This document shows positions 15,838 through 24,044 of a stretch of DNA of 42,262 nucleotides, one piece after another. The position numbers and the translations under genes were made by a program. The stretch comes from Thiohalomonas denitrificans (GTDB lineage: Bacteria > Pseudomonadota > Gammaproteobacteria > Thiohalomonadales > Thiohalomonadaceae): contig DYFR01000030.1 in assembly GCA_020725115.1 (NCBI GenBank), forward strand, positions 1-42,262, given 5' to 3'. The first letter of the stretch is position 1. Each line of letters begins with the position of its first letter. The notes below the pieces were generated by a model. It made no database searches. It worked only from the letters and a program-made list of their open reading frames with translations, and was not told the DNA's origin.

Positions 15838-16407
15838 ATGGCCGACAACCAACTCATCCTGTGCCCACTGGACAGCACGGCAAGCCTGCACAGCAAGCGT
15901 GATCTGCTCTATCGACTGGAGCAGATTGGATTCATTGGTACGCCGCTCATGTTCGAGGGGCAACAGCACTACCGTCCTGGCGCCAGCTTCCTTCAACTGC
16001 TTACCTTCCTGGGCTGCTCGCCGGTCGTGGCGTTGGGTGAGCCGGGAGCCACCGGCGATGAGTTCTGCCACATTCAGCTCGACGGTCCCTCCGATGAACT
16101 GCGCTTCATCGGCGGCAGCAACGTCAAGTCACCGCGCTGTCCCGGCTGCGGGTTTCGTGCCGAGAACTGGCAGGAGATCGTTGCACTATGGCAGGCGACG
16201 CCGGAACAACGGTGGCGCTGCCCGCTGTGTGGCAAGGAATATCATGTGCCGCAATTACGCTGGCGGCAGTGTGCCGGTTTCGGCCGCCTCTTCCTGCGCA
16301 TCTGGGGGGTGTTCGAGGGTGAGGCCGTGCCGTCCGAAGACTTGTTCAGGGTGTTGCGCGAGGTCAGTGGCTTCGAGTGGCAGTACTTCTACTTCCGCCA
16401 GGGGTGA
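15838..16407 (+). CDS. Hypothetical zinc-ribbon protein
   Basis: A 189-residue cytoplasmic protein. Two CxxC knuckles (RCPGCGFRAENW, and WRCPLCGKEYHVPQ about 27 residues later) make a treble-clef or zinc-ribbon site in the middle of the chain. The flanking parts (FLQLLTFLGCSPVVALGEPG, LRIWGVFEGEAVPSEDLF) are conserved-looking but I recognise no enzyme. It resembles a class of small gammaproteobacterial proteins of unknown role. The ATG at 15838 has no strong ribosome binding site. It is divergent from the pentapeptide gene and convergent with the alcohol-dehydrogenase homologue. Confidence 0.7.
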   Translation: MADNQLILCPLDSTASLHSKRDLLYRLEQIGFIGTPLMFEGQQHYRPGASFLQLLTFLGCSPVVALGEPGATGDEFCHIQLDGPSDELRFIGGSNVKSPRCPGCGFRAENWQEIVALWQATPEQRWRCPLCGKEYHVPQLRWRQCAGFGRLFLRIWGVFEGEAVPSEDLFRVLREVSGFEWQYFYFRQG

Positions 16408-16432
16408 ATACGCGATTCACCGCAACGGCGCA

Positions 16433-16581
16433 AAGAACTTCCAACACTTGACGCAGAGACGCAGAGGCACGGAGAACGCAGGGCTTGGGAAGGTTTCCTC
16501 CGCAGCTTCCGCGAATTCTATCGCCCTGCACTCCAACATATGATGGGTTTCGTTGCACTCTACCCATCCTACGTTGGGTAG
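16433..16581. repeat. Dispersed repeat fragments between convergent genes
   Basis: Within the 218-base gap 16408-16625, the stretch from 16433 repeats the AACTTCCAACAC...GACGCAGAG lead of the purB-roxA palindrome. A separate hairpin follows, CTACCCA (16560-16566) with TGGGTAG (16575-16581), of a type widespread in gammaproteobacterial intergenic DNA; it may end both convergent transcripts. Confidence 0.55.
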
Positions 16582-16625
16582 ATGGGTGGGCGCTGTCTGA
16601 TGTATCGGGGCTACTGCCATCTGCG

Positions 16626-17822
16626 CTACAACCGTTGCCGCACGATGGCGGCGATCTCCTCATCGGTCAGCAGCACCGGATTGCTCTTCATGCTGTTGTT
16701 GCGCGAGGCGGCGACGATGACCGGTATGTCCGCCGCGGTGATGCCGAAGCCGCTCAGGCGCGGCAGTTCCAGTCTGTCGCACCAGCCCTCCAGGGTATCC
16801 ACCAGAGACTGTGCCGCTGCGGCATCGTCCAGCACGGGGGTTCCGCCGAGCAGACGGCCGAGGCGGGCGTATTTGTGCAGCGCCGGTGACCCGGGCACGC
16901 GCTCACGCAGTGCGCGCAGGTTGACGGCGGTGGCCGCTGCCACGGTGCTGCCGCAGGCCACGCCGTGCGGCATGGGGAACAGCGAACCCAGCGGCTGCGC
17001 CAGGCCGTGTACCGAACCGAGGCCTACCTGCGCCAGGGTGATGCCGGACAGCAGCGCGGCATAGGCCATGGCCGCACGCCCTGCCGCGGCCTGCGCCGAG
17101 TCACCCCCCTCCCACGCCGCCCAGAAGCCTTCGGCCACGGCCTCCAGTCCGCTCCAGGCCAGGGCGTCGGTAAACGGATTGGCGCGCAGCGAGACGTAGG
17201 ATTCCAGCAGTTGCGTGAAGGCATCCATGCCCTGCGCCGCCATCAGATGGCGCGGGGTGCCTGCCAGCAGCTGCGGGTCGATCAACGCCACCCTGGCCAC
17301 CAGGCAGTCGTGGCGAAACGACTTCTTGAAACCGTCGGGGCCGTGACGGCTGAGCACGGCGTTCCTGGTGGCCTCGCTGCCGGTGCCGGCGGTGGTGGGC
17401 ACCGCGATGAACGGCAGCGACGGCCCGTGATACGGAATACCGCGCCCCACATCCTCCAGGTGATCGAGTACCGAGTTGCCGCCGGGCAGCAGGCCGGCGA
17501 TGGCCTTGGCGGCATCGAGCACGCTGCCGCCGCCGATGCCGACTACCACATTCAGTGCCGCATCACGATACTTCGCCACGGCGGCATCGACCATCTCGGG
17601 GGAGGGCTCGCCTTCAACGCTGAAGCTTACGTGACTGATTTGCGCCCGGGCCAGATCCTGCAACAGCGACGGCCAGTGGGCGGAGGCGCGGAACGAGCCG
17701 CGGCCGGTCACCAGAAGTACCCGCTGACCGTAGTCACGGATGAGCTGCGGCAGTTCGGCCAGGCGGCCGGCGCCGAAGATGATGCGCGGCAGGGTGGCGA
17801 TGGCAAAGGGGGCGAGATTCAT
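16626..17822 (-). CDS. Iron-containing alcohol dehydrogenase family protein
   Basis: A 398-residue group III (Fe-dependent) alcohol dehydrogenase homologue. The NAD(P)-binding segment GIGGGSVLDAAKA is at residues 95-107 and TTAGTGSE at 143-150. Of the four metal ligands of E. coli FucO (D196, H200, H263, H277), three are present as Asp200, His272 and His286, but the second is Gln204 (GMDAFTQLLESY). A further conserved active-site His (FucO H267) is Gln276 (VHGLAQPLGS). The protein may bind metal differently or be metal-free, as dehydroquinate-synthase relatives vary. It is the last gene of the ArsS/glycosyltransferase operon, 31 bases after the TIGR04282 gene. The substrate is unknown, perhaps a sugar-derived aldehyde (inference). 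Confidence 0.88.
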   Translation of the reverse strand: MNLAPFAIATLPRIIFGAGRLAELPQLIRDYGQRVLLVTGRGSFRASAHWPSLLQDLARAQISHVSFSVEGEPSPEMVDAAVAKYRDAALNVVVGIGGGSVLDAAKAIAGLLPGGNSVLDHLEDVGRGIPYHGPSLPFIAVPTTAGTGSEATRNAVLSRHGPDGFKKSFRHDCLVARVALIDPQLLAGTPRHLMAAQGMDAFTQLLESYVSLRANPFTDALAWSGLEAVAEGFWAAWEGGDSAQAAAGRAAMAYAALLSGITLAQVGLGSVHGLAQPLGSLFPMPHGVACGSTVAAATAVNLRALRERVPGSPALHKYARLGRLLGGTPVLDDAAAAQSLVDTLEGWCDRLELPRLSGFGITAADIPVIVAASRNNSMKSNPVLLTDEEIAAIVRQRL

Positions 17823-17853
17823 GAGGCCGTGTTTCAGTCTGGTTCGGGACGGA

Positions 17854-18483
17854 CTACTTTAACAACTCGTCGACTATCCTGTCCCACCCCGGCAACTGTC
17901 GCAGGCGCGGCAAATCCTCGGGGCGATCCACATCCCAGGCCGGCGGCAGCTCGGTCCAGTGGACGCCGTGCCGCTGCAGGCGCGCGCGGGTTGCCGCCAG
18001 CACCTGATCCGTTCCCCAGGGGATGTCCTCGAACAGCCAGTCATCGACACGCCGCACGCCGATCAGACCGTAACCGCCATCGTCGGTGGGCAGCAATACC
18101 ACCGCATCGTGTTGCAGGGCACGGCATGCCATGGTCAGCAGCGTCTGATCGATGGTCGGCAAATCGCTGCCGATCAGCAGCGCGCCGTCGCTGCGCTGCA
18201 AGGCATCTCCCAGAGCATGGTGCATGCGCTCGCCCAGCCCGTCGCCGCACTGACGGTGCAGGGTGATATCGTGGCGTTGCGCCAGTGTGCTGAAAAAGGG
18301 ATGGCTGGTATCCGGTGCACACCACAACTCGACGGTCAGCGTGCCTGCCGCCTGGCGCAACTGATGCTCCACCAGATGACGATGCAGGGCTGCCGCACCC
18401 GCGCTGCCCAGCGCCGGGATGAGACGGGTCTTGGCCGCACCGGCTACCGGGGCCCGGGCAAATACCAGCAGCCGCGTGTCCAT
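17854..18483 (-). CDS. TIGR04282 family glycosyltransferase (arsenosugar-associated, CofC-like)
   Basis: A 209-residue nucleotidyltransferase/glycosyltransferase-A fold protein. The opening MDTRLLVFARAPVAGAAKTR, with the phosphate-binding GxAKTRL loop, and LLIGSDLPTIDQ (nucleotide/metal-binding) define the TIGR04282 family. The later TDDGGYGLIGVR block is also conserved. The family name associates it with arsenosugar synthesis by gene neighbourhood; no biochemistry defines its sugar. Its ATG overlaps the stop of the TIGR04283 gene by one base (TGATG), so the two are translationally coupled. A much longer open frame upstream is antisense or shadow and was not used. Confidence 0.88.
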   Translation of the reverse strand: MDTRLLVFARAPVAGAAKTRLIPALGSAGAAALHRHLVEHQLRQAAGTLTVELWCAPDTSHPFFSTLAQRHDITLHRQCGDGLGERMHHALGDALQRSDGALLIGSDLPTIDQTLLTMACRALQHDAVVLLPTDDGGYGLIGVRRVDDWLFEDIPWGTDQVLAATRARLQRHGVHWTELPPAWDVDRPEDLPRLRQLPGWDRIVDELLK

Positions 18484-19178
18484 CAGTGGCGGTGTGCGGC
18501 CTGCCGGTAACGCAGGGCGAGCAGGACGGGATCGGCGCCGAGAAAATAGGCCAGTCGCAGGCGCCACATCAGCAGGATGGTGCGCAGGATGCCGTGTCGC
18601 TCCCAGCGACGGCTGGAGGTCATTACCGGTGTGCGCACGCAGGCGGGAGGCGTCAGCTGCTTCAGGGCACGGCTCAGGGCAATGTCTTCCATCAGTGGAA
18701 TGTCGGGAAAGTGTCCGGCCTGTTCGAAGGCCAGCCGCGTCATGAACATGGCCTGATCGCCCGTGGCAATGCCGGTGAGACAGGAGCGCCGGTTCATCAG
18801 CCATGCCACCATGCGCAATGAACGCTGCGCTCCCGACAGGCGCACATCAAAGCGGCCCCACACCCGGTTGCCCGGCGCCAGCGCCTGGGCGATGAGCAGT
18901 TCGGCCCGCTCGGGCAATTGCGTGTCGGCATGGAGAAACAGCAGGACATCACCCGTGGCCACGGCGGCACCGGCATTCATCTGCATGCCGCGCCCCGCCG
19001 GGGCGACCTCGATGCGATCGGCCAGCGGTGCGGCCAGTTCGCCACAACCATCACGGCTGCCGCCATCGACCACGATCACCTGATGGCCCAGTGCGCGCAG
19101 CCGCTGCAGCGGTTGCAGGGTCGCCACGATCCCCTCTGCCTCATTCAGCATCGGCACGATCACCGACAGACGTTTCAT
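18483..19178 (-). CDS. TIGR04283 family glycosyltransferase (arsenosugar-associated, GT2)
   Basis: A 231-residue GT-A (family 2-like) glycosyltransferase. Visible signatures are MKRLSVIVPMLNEAEGI at the N terminus, VIVVDGGSRDG (residues about 34-44), the metal-binding region LLFLHADTQLP and the GDQAMFMTR segment. A C-terminal helix (ILLMWRLRLAYFLGADP) probably docks it to the membrane. The start at 19178 overlaps the stop of arsS by four bases (ATGA), and its own stop overlaps the next gene. It would act with ArsS and the TIGR04282 protein on a common sugar-containing product, which is inferred from this coupling. Confidence 0.9.
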   Translation of the reverse strand: MKRLSVIVPMLNEAEGIVATLQPLQRLRALGHQVIVVDGGSRDGCGELAAPLADRIEVAPAGRGMQMNAGAAVATGDVLLFLHADTQLPERAELLIAQALAPGNRVWGRFDVRLSGAQRSLRMVAWLMNRRSCLTGIATGDQAMFMTRLAFEQAGHFPDIPLMEDIALSRALKQLTPPACVRTPVMTSSRRWERHGILRTILLMWRLRLAYFLGADPVLLALRYRQAAHRH

Positions 19179-20140
19179 GTCAGCGCGCCGCCGCAGCTGG
19201 AACCCTGTCCCGCGGTGCAGCCGTAACAATGACCGCGCACCACAATGGGATGGCCGGTCAACACATGCCGTGCGAGTTCGGCGATGGTCAGGGGGCCATG
19301 GTTGCCATCGGGACGTTGCAACGGCAGGTCGAGCATCTGGTTGAAGTCGCAGTCGTACAACACGCCGCGCCAGTCGACACTGACGAGTCGACGGCACATC
19401 ACCTGCTCCAGGTTGGCGGGTTGATGGGCCGACTGCAGCAACGCCATGTAGTCGTCGAATTGCCCGTGCGACAGCAGCGTGCTGCCGAATCGCTGAATCG
19501 GCATGTTGGCCAGGGTGTAGAGGGTATTGAAGACGATGCCGTAACGCTGTGCCAGCTGGGCACGATAATCCGCCTCCAGCGCCTGCTGTGACGGCGGCAG
19601 GCTCGGCCCCTGCGGGTTGTAAACCAATGCGAGTATCTTGTCCGCATCGCGCCCGTACCCCAGCCGGTTCAGCCGCTGCAATACACGGAGACTTGCCTCA
19701 AATACGCCATCGCCGCGCTGGGTATCAACATTTTGTTCCAGATAGCATGGGAGTGAGGCGATGACATCCACACCCTGTGCGGCGAGGAATTCTGCCGTGG
19801 ATTCCTGCTCCGGCTCTTCCAGCACGGTGAGATTGCAGCGATCCAGTACCCTCAGGCCGCGGCTGCGTGCGGCGCTGACCAGTTCACGAAAGCGCGGGTG
19901 CAGTTCCGGTGCGCCGCCAGTCAGGTCGAGGGTTTGTACCTGTCCCTGCGCCAGATAGGCCAGTACGGCATCCAGTGTGGCGTCGTCCATCACTTCCTTG
20001 CGCCTGGGGCCTGCATTGACGTGGCAGTGCAGACATTGCTGATTGCAGCGATATCCCAGATTTACCTGCAGGGTATCCAGCACACGGCGTTCAATGGCGG
20101 GGAAGATTATCTGTTGCAAGCGTGGCAGTGTGGCCAGCAT
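19175..20140 (-). CDS. arsS: Arsenosugar biosynthesis radical SAM protein ArsS
   Basis: A 321-residue radical SAM enzyme. The [4Fe-4S]/SAM motif Cx3Cx2C is Cys32, Cys36 and Cys39 (CNQQCLHC). LTGGAPELHP is the ArsS version of the SAM-binding GGE region, and Cys305, Cys308 and Cys316 (CYGCTAGQGSSCGG) form the Cys-rich tail; some relatives have selenocysteine in this family, here only Cys. In characterised organisms ArsS adds the 5'-deoxyadenosyl group of SAM to a methylated arsenical to begin arsenosugar synthesis. The usual partner ArsM (As methyltransferase) is absent here. GGAG lies 7 bases before the ATG. It is 12 bases downstream of the flavoprotein gene. Confidence 0.9.
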   Translation of the reverse strand: MLATLPRLQQIIFPAIERRVLDTLQVNLGYRCNQQCLHCHVNAGPRRKEVMDDATLDAVLAYLAQGQVQTLDLTGGAPELHPRFRELVSAARSRGLRVLDRCNLTVLEEPEQESTAEFLAAQGVDVIASLPCYLEQNVDTQRGDGVFEASLRVLQRLNRLGYGRDADKILALVYNPQGPSLPPSQQALEADYRAQLAQRYGIVFNTLYTLANMPIQRFGSTLLSHGQFDDYMALLQSAHQPANLEQVMCRRLVSVDWRGVLYDCDFNQMLDLPLQRPDGNHGPLTIAELARHVLTGHPIVVRGHCYGCTAGQGSSCGGALT

Positions 20141-20152
20141 GATTTGCTCCGA

Positions 20153-21592
20153 TCAGAAGGTTCGATTGAGCAGGCGCACCAGCCAGCGGCTCAGGGGGCT
20201 GAACAGCGCGTCTGCATAGCGACGATTGGCGGCACGCCGCAGTATCTGTGCCCGCGTCGGGTAGGCATGGATGGTCGCCGCAACAGTACCGATGCGTGCC
20301 CCGCTCTGCATCGCCAGCACCAGCTCGTGCAACAGCTCGCCGCCGTGACTGCCGAGGATGGCTGCACCGACGATGCGACCACCGCCGCGCCAGCGTGAAC
20401 CGCGGCGTACCAGCAGCTTGACGAAACCCTGCGGCGCACCCTCCATCACCGCCCGATCATTGGCGGCAAAATCGAAGCGCAGTACCTCGACCGCCAGCCC
20501 CTGCTGCCGTGCCTCGGCCTCGCTCAGGCCCACGCGCGCCAGTTCCGGATCGCTGTAGGTGACCCAGGGCACGACAGCGTAGTCAACGCGTTTTGGCCAG
20601 CGGAATACGGCATTGGCGATGACAACACCGGCCTGGTATTCCGCCATGTGGGTGAACTGATAGGGACCGCAGACATCACCGCAGGCATAGATGCGCGGGT
20701 TACTGCTGCGCAGGTGATTGTCGACCGTCACGCCGCGCTGGTCGAATGCCACGCCGGCCTGTTCAAGTCCCAGTCCCTGTACATTAGGCGTGCGTCCTGC
20801 CGCCACCAGTATCTCCTCGGCGCAAATCTGCCGCGACTCGTTGCCGACCCGGCACTGCAACAGGCGCACGCCATCCTGCAGTGTCACCTGCTCCACCTCG
20901 GTATCGCAACAGAACTCGATCCCCTCCGCCATCAGCACCTGTTGCAGGGCCTCCGCCATGTCCGCATCCTCGCGCGGCAGGATGCGCGCACCGCGCTGAA
21001 TGACCGTGACGCGACTGCCCAGACGGGCGAAGGCCTGCGCCAGCTCAATGCCGATGGGGCCGCCGCCGATCACCGCCAGGCGCGGCGGCAGGGTCTTGAG
21101 CGAGAAGATTTCGCGGTTGGTCAGAAAGCCGGCTTCCGCCAGGCCGGGCAGCGGCGGGACGAAGGCGGAGGAACCGGTGGCCAGAACAAAGCGGCGCGCC
21201 GACAGGCTGCGGCCGTTCACCTCCACCGTATCGGGGCCGCTGAAACGCGCCCGCCCGAACAGTACCTCACAGCCATAGGCGCGAAAACGATCCGGATCAT
21301 CATGCCGCTGCAGATCGTTGATGACCGCGGCCACATGTCCCATCACCGCATCCAGCCGCACCGGCTCCAGCCGCGCCTCCAGTCCAAAGTGCCCGGCCGT
21401 GCGCACCTGCATGGCCACGCGCGCCGCATGCAGCAGCGCCTTGCTGGGAACACAGCCGTAATGCAGGCAATCACCACCGAGCTGCTCTTCGGCCTCGATC
21501 AGCGTGGTGGCCAGCCCCAGCTGGCTGGCGATGCTGGCCACCACCAGGCCGCCGGCACCACCGCCGATGACAATCAAGTCGCGTTGTTCCAT
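20153..21592 (-). CDS. Mercuric reductase-like FAD/NAD(P) disulfide oxidoreductase
   Basis: A 479-residue class I pyridine nucleotide-disulfide oxidoreductase. It has FAD-binding GGGAGGLVVAS at the N terminus, the redox disulfide Cys42-Cys47 (GGDCLHYGCVPSK), the NAD(P)-binding GGGPIGIELAQAFARLGS and the second FAD motif IYACGDVCG. The C-terminal active-site block reads HAYPTRAQ (residues 442-449): Tyr444 replaces the lipoamide-dehydrogenase His, as in MerA, and the usual Glu at 449 is Gln. There is no N-terminal mercury-binding domain and no MerA-type CC tail, so mercury reduction is unlikely. It is in the same operon as arsS and might reduce a thiol or arsenic intermediate (inference). Confidence 0.88.
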   Translation of the reverse strand: MEQRDLIVIGGGAGGLVVASIASQLGLATTLIEAEEQLGGDCLHYGCVPSKALLHAARVAMQVRTAGHFGLEARLEPVRLDAVMGHVAAVINDLQRHDDPDRFRAYGCEVLFGRARFSGPDTVEVNGRSLSARRFVLATGSSAFVPPLPGLAEAGFLTNREIFSLKTLPPRLAVIGGGPIGIELAQAFARLGSRVTVIQRGARILPREDADMAEALQQVLMAEGIEFCCDTEVEQVTLQDGVRLLQCRVGNESRQICAEEILVAAGRTPNVQGLGLEQAGVAFDQRGVTVDNHLRSSNPRIYACGDVCGPYQFTHMAEYQAGVVIANAVFRWPKRVDYAVVPWVTYSDPELARVGLSEAEARQQGLAVEVLRFDFAANDRAVMEGAPQGFVKLLVRRGSRWRGGGRIVGAAILGSHGGELLHELVLAMQSGARIGTVAATIHAYPTRAQILRRAANRRYADALFSPLSRWLVRLLNRTF

Positions 21593-21683
21593 GCCCGTTC
21601 CCCGTTCATGCCATTGTGCAAAGTATCGACCTGAACGCAGAGATGTCCAGCCACTACAACCGCGAAATCATCAGGGGAAACCG

Positions 21684-22820
21684 TCAGCGCAACTGGCGCA
21701 GATACCAGCGCTCAAACAGGCGTTTGGCCCAGTGCCAGAGCCGGCATGACGGCAACACCAGGTTGTGCTGTGGCGTGCGCCAGATCAGCATGCCCTTGTT
21801 CAGACTGTCGACCACGCACATCAGTTCCACCTTGAAGCGTGCTTCAGCCTTTTCACCACGGAGCTCGGCGCAAAGATTGGTTGCTGCCGCCCTGGCCTGC
21901 AGATCGGCCATGTGTGCCTGCTTGGGCATCCAGTCAGGGCCGGGGAAACTGCCCGAGTCGCCGGCCACATACACCCGCTCGAATCCGGGCACGCGGCAGA
22001 ACTCGTCGGCCTGTACCAGGCCACCGGGCGAACGCGGCAGCTCGCTGTTGTCGAACCAGGTATTGCCGGTCATACCGGGCATGAACAGGATCAGATCGGC
22101 GCTAAAGTCACCGCCTTCGGTCATCACGCTGTCCGCGCTGAAGCCCTTGAGCTTGTGGCCAAGATGGGTGTCGATGTCGCGGCGCTGCATTTCGCGCAGC
22201 AGGCCGCCGACGGCCCTGGCACCGAGACGCTTGCCCGGTTCGGCGGCGGGATTGAAGAACATCAGCCTGAAGTGCTCGCGCCGCCCCTGCTGGCGCAGCA
22301 GGGTGTCGATGCCGAACAGGAACTCGAACATCGGCCCGCCGCGCATGGCCGACGGTTCGTTCGGATTGCCGCCGAAACCGATGGCGATGGTGCCGCCCGA
22401 CATGGCGGCAAGGCGATCGCGGATTGCAGTGGCGGCGTGGATACCCTCACAGGGCGTGATGGCGTGTTCGATGCCGGGCAGTTTTTTGATGAACCGGCCA
22501 CCGCTGGCGATGATCAACCCATCGCTGCTCACCTCACCCGTGGAGGTGAGTACCGTACGGCCGCCGTCTTTCAGGCCGGTGGCCTCCGCCGCATGAAAGC
22601 GGATGCGCAGGCGGCGCAGGAAATTGTCCAGCGGCATGACCAGTTGTTCGGGGCGGCGTTGTCCGGAAGGTATCCAGATCAGGCTGGGCAGAAACACGAA
22701 CTCCGCACGCGGTGCGATCAGGGTGATCTCCGCCTGCGGGGCATGCGCACGCAGTTTACGCAGCGCGGTGATGGCAGCGAAGCCGCTGCCGATGACAGTG
22801 AGGTGTGTACTGCTGGCCAT
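21684..22820 (-). CDS. Sulfide:quinone oxidoreductase-like FAD flavoprotein
   Basis: A 378-residue two-dinucleotide-fold flavoprotein of the SQR/NDH-2/FCSD superfamily. The FAD motif is TVIGSGFAAITALRKL, and VYVAGDSGSFPGPDWMPKQA near residue 290 is the second FAD motif, of the type seen in SQRs. The C terminus (LPSCRLWHWAKRLFERWYLR) is basic and amphipathic, suitable for membrane-surface attachment to the quinone pool. I could not match all catalytic Cys of true SQRs, so electron donor and acceptor are unknown. I chose ATG at 22820 (AGGGAAA upstream), just before the dinucleotide fold. It is the first gene after acpS on this strand and probably opens the ArsS operon. Confidence 0.8.
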   Translation of the reverse strand: MASSTHLTVIGSGFAAITALRKLRAHAPQAEITLIAPRAEFVFLPSLIWIPSGQRRPEQLVMPLDNFLRRLRIRFHAAEATGLKDGGRTVLTSTGEVSSDGLIIASGGRFIKKLPGIEHAITPCEGIHAATAIRDRLAAMSGGTIAIGFGGNPNEPSAMRGGPMFEFLFGIDTLLRQQGRREHFRLMFFNPAAEPGKRLGARAVGGLLREMQRRDIDTHLGHKLKGFSADSVMTEGGDFSADLILFMPGMTGNTWFDNSELPRSPGGLVQADEFCRVPGFERVYVAGDSGSFPGPDWMPKQAHMADLQARAAATNLCAELRGEKAEARFKVELMCVVDSLNKGMLIWRTPQHNLVLPSCRLWHWAKRLFERWYLRQLR

Positions 22821-22899
22821 GGGCGTTTCCCTGGTGGGGATGACTGAGTGGATGGTCATCCGGGTCTTCGATCTGGGCGGCGATGCCATGCACCTATGT

Positions 22900-23280
22900 T
22901 TAGCGTCGCATCAGGGTGACAAAGGCGACGGCATGCTCACGTTCGTCAGAGATACTGAGAAAACTCTCGCCCACACCCAGTTCATCAATCAAGGCCAGGG
23001 CCTTGCCATGAAAACGCAGCAAGGGACGACCCAGCGGTTCATGGCCAACTTCGATATGGCGCAAGGCCAGCCCGTCGCGAAAGCCGGTGCCGAGTGCCTT
23101 GGCGGCGGCTTCCTTGGCAGCGAAGCGTTTGGCCAGATAGTTGGCCTGGTGGTGGCTGCGATGAAACTCGTCCAGTTCGCTGTTGCTCAGCATCCGGGCG
23201 GCCAGGCGTTCGCCGTGCCGCTCCAGCGCATCATGCATGCGCGCGATGGACACGATATCCGTGCCGATACCGAAGATCAT
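22900..23280 (-). CDS. acpS: Holo-[acyl-carrier-protein] synthase
   Basis: A 126-residue phosphopantetheinyl transferase that moves 4'-phosphopantetheine from CoA to a serine of acyl carrier protein, activating fatty acid synthesis. Magnesium-binding residues Asp8 (GIGTDIVSI) and Glu57 ([15 protein letters not shown]) are present, and the length is normal. The start overlaps the stop of pdxJ by four bases (ATGA). The pdxJ-acpS pair is widespread in gammaproteobacteria, and this copy ends the lepA-to-acpS block. Confidence 0.97.
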   Translation of the reverse strand: MIFGIGTDIVSIARMHDALERHGERLAARMLSNSELDEFHRSHHQANYLAKRFAAKEAAAKALGTGFRDGLALRHIEVGHEPLGRPLLRFHGKALALIDELGVGESFLSISDEREHAVAFVTLMRR

Positions 23281-24044
23281 GACTGACGGCCGGTCATCAC
23301 CGCCTGGGTGCGCGACTCGATCATCAGCCGTTTCATCTCGGCGACGGCATTCTGGAAACCGCTGAACAGGGCGCGGGCGACAATCGCGTGGCCGATATTG
23401 AGTTCATGTATGCCGCTGATGCGCGCAATGGGGGCCACATTGTGATAGTGCAAACCGTGACCGGCATTGACCCGCAGCCCCGCCTGCCTGCCGATGGCCA
23501 CGGCACGCTCGATGCGTGCCAGTTCGGTGGCCACGGCCTCGGCCTCGCCGAGATCGGCATAGTGGCCGGTGTGTATTTCGATGCAGGGCGCACCGCAGGC
23601 CGCCGCCGCCTCCACCTGACGTGCATCGGCGTCGATGAACAGCGACACGCGCACGCCGGCATCGGCCATGCGCTGACAGGCCTCGCGGATGCGCTCCTTC
23701 TGTCCGGCCACATCGAGGCCGCCCTCGGTGGTCAGCTCCTCGCGCCGTTCCGGCACCAGGCAGCAATCCACCGGCTTGATGCGCTCGGCAATGGCCAGCA
23801 TCTCGTCGGTCACCGCCATCTCCAGATTCATGCGTGTCTGCAGGATGTCGTTGAGCATCTCCACGTCGCGATCCTGGATGTGGCGGCGATCCTCACGCAG
23901 GTGCAGGGTGATGCTGTTGGCACCGGCCTGTTCGGCCTCGATGGCGGCCTGGATCGGATCGGGATAACGGGTGCCGCGCTGCTGACGCAGGGTGGCGACG
24001 TGATCGATGTTCACGCCCAGCAGGATTTCATTGAACGGATTCAT
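23277..24044 (-). CDS. pdxJ: Pyridoxine 5'-phosphate synthase
   Basis: A 255-residue TIM-barrel enzyme condensing 1-deoxyxylulose 5-phosphate with 3-amino-2-oxopropyl phosphate to pyridoxine 5'-phosphate, the last ring-forming step of vitamin B6 synthesis. Recognised blocks are [36 protein letters not shown] and [13 protein letters not shown] with the phosphate-binding loop. The start overlaps the stop of recO by four bases (ATGA). Confidence 0.97.
   Translation of the reverse strand: MNPFNEILLGVNIDHVATLRQQRGTRYPDPIQAAIEAEQAGANSITLHLREDRRHIQDRDVEMLNDILQTRMNLEMAVTDEMLAIAERIKPVDCCLVPERREELTTEGGLDVAGQKERIREACQRMADAGVRVSLFIDADARQVEAAAACGAPCIEIHTGHYADLGEAEAVATELARIERAVAIGRQAGLRVNAGHGLHYHNVAPIARISGIHELNIGHAIVARALFSGFQNAVAEMKRLMIESRTQAVMTGRQS

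Noticed and set aside
20153..21592. Calling the flavoprotein a mercuric reductase (merA)
   Set aside because: No N-terminal metal-binding domain, no C-terminal Cys pair, and no mer genes nearby.
21684..22820. Naming the first operon gene sqr
   Set aside because: The fold fits, but I could not place the catalytic cysteines of sulfide:quinone reductase with confidence.
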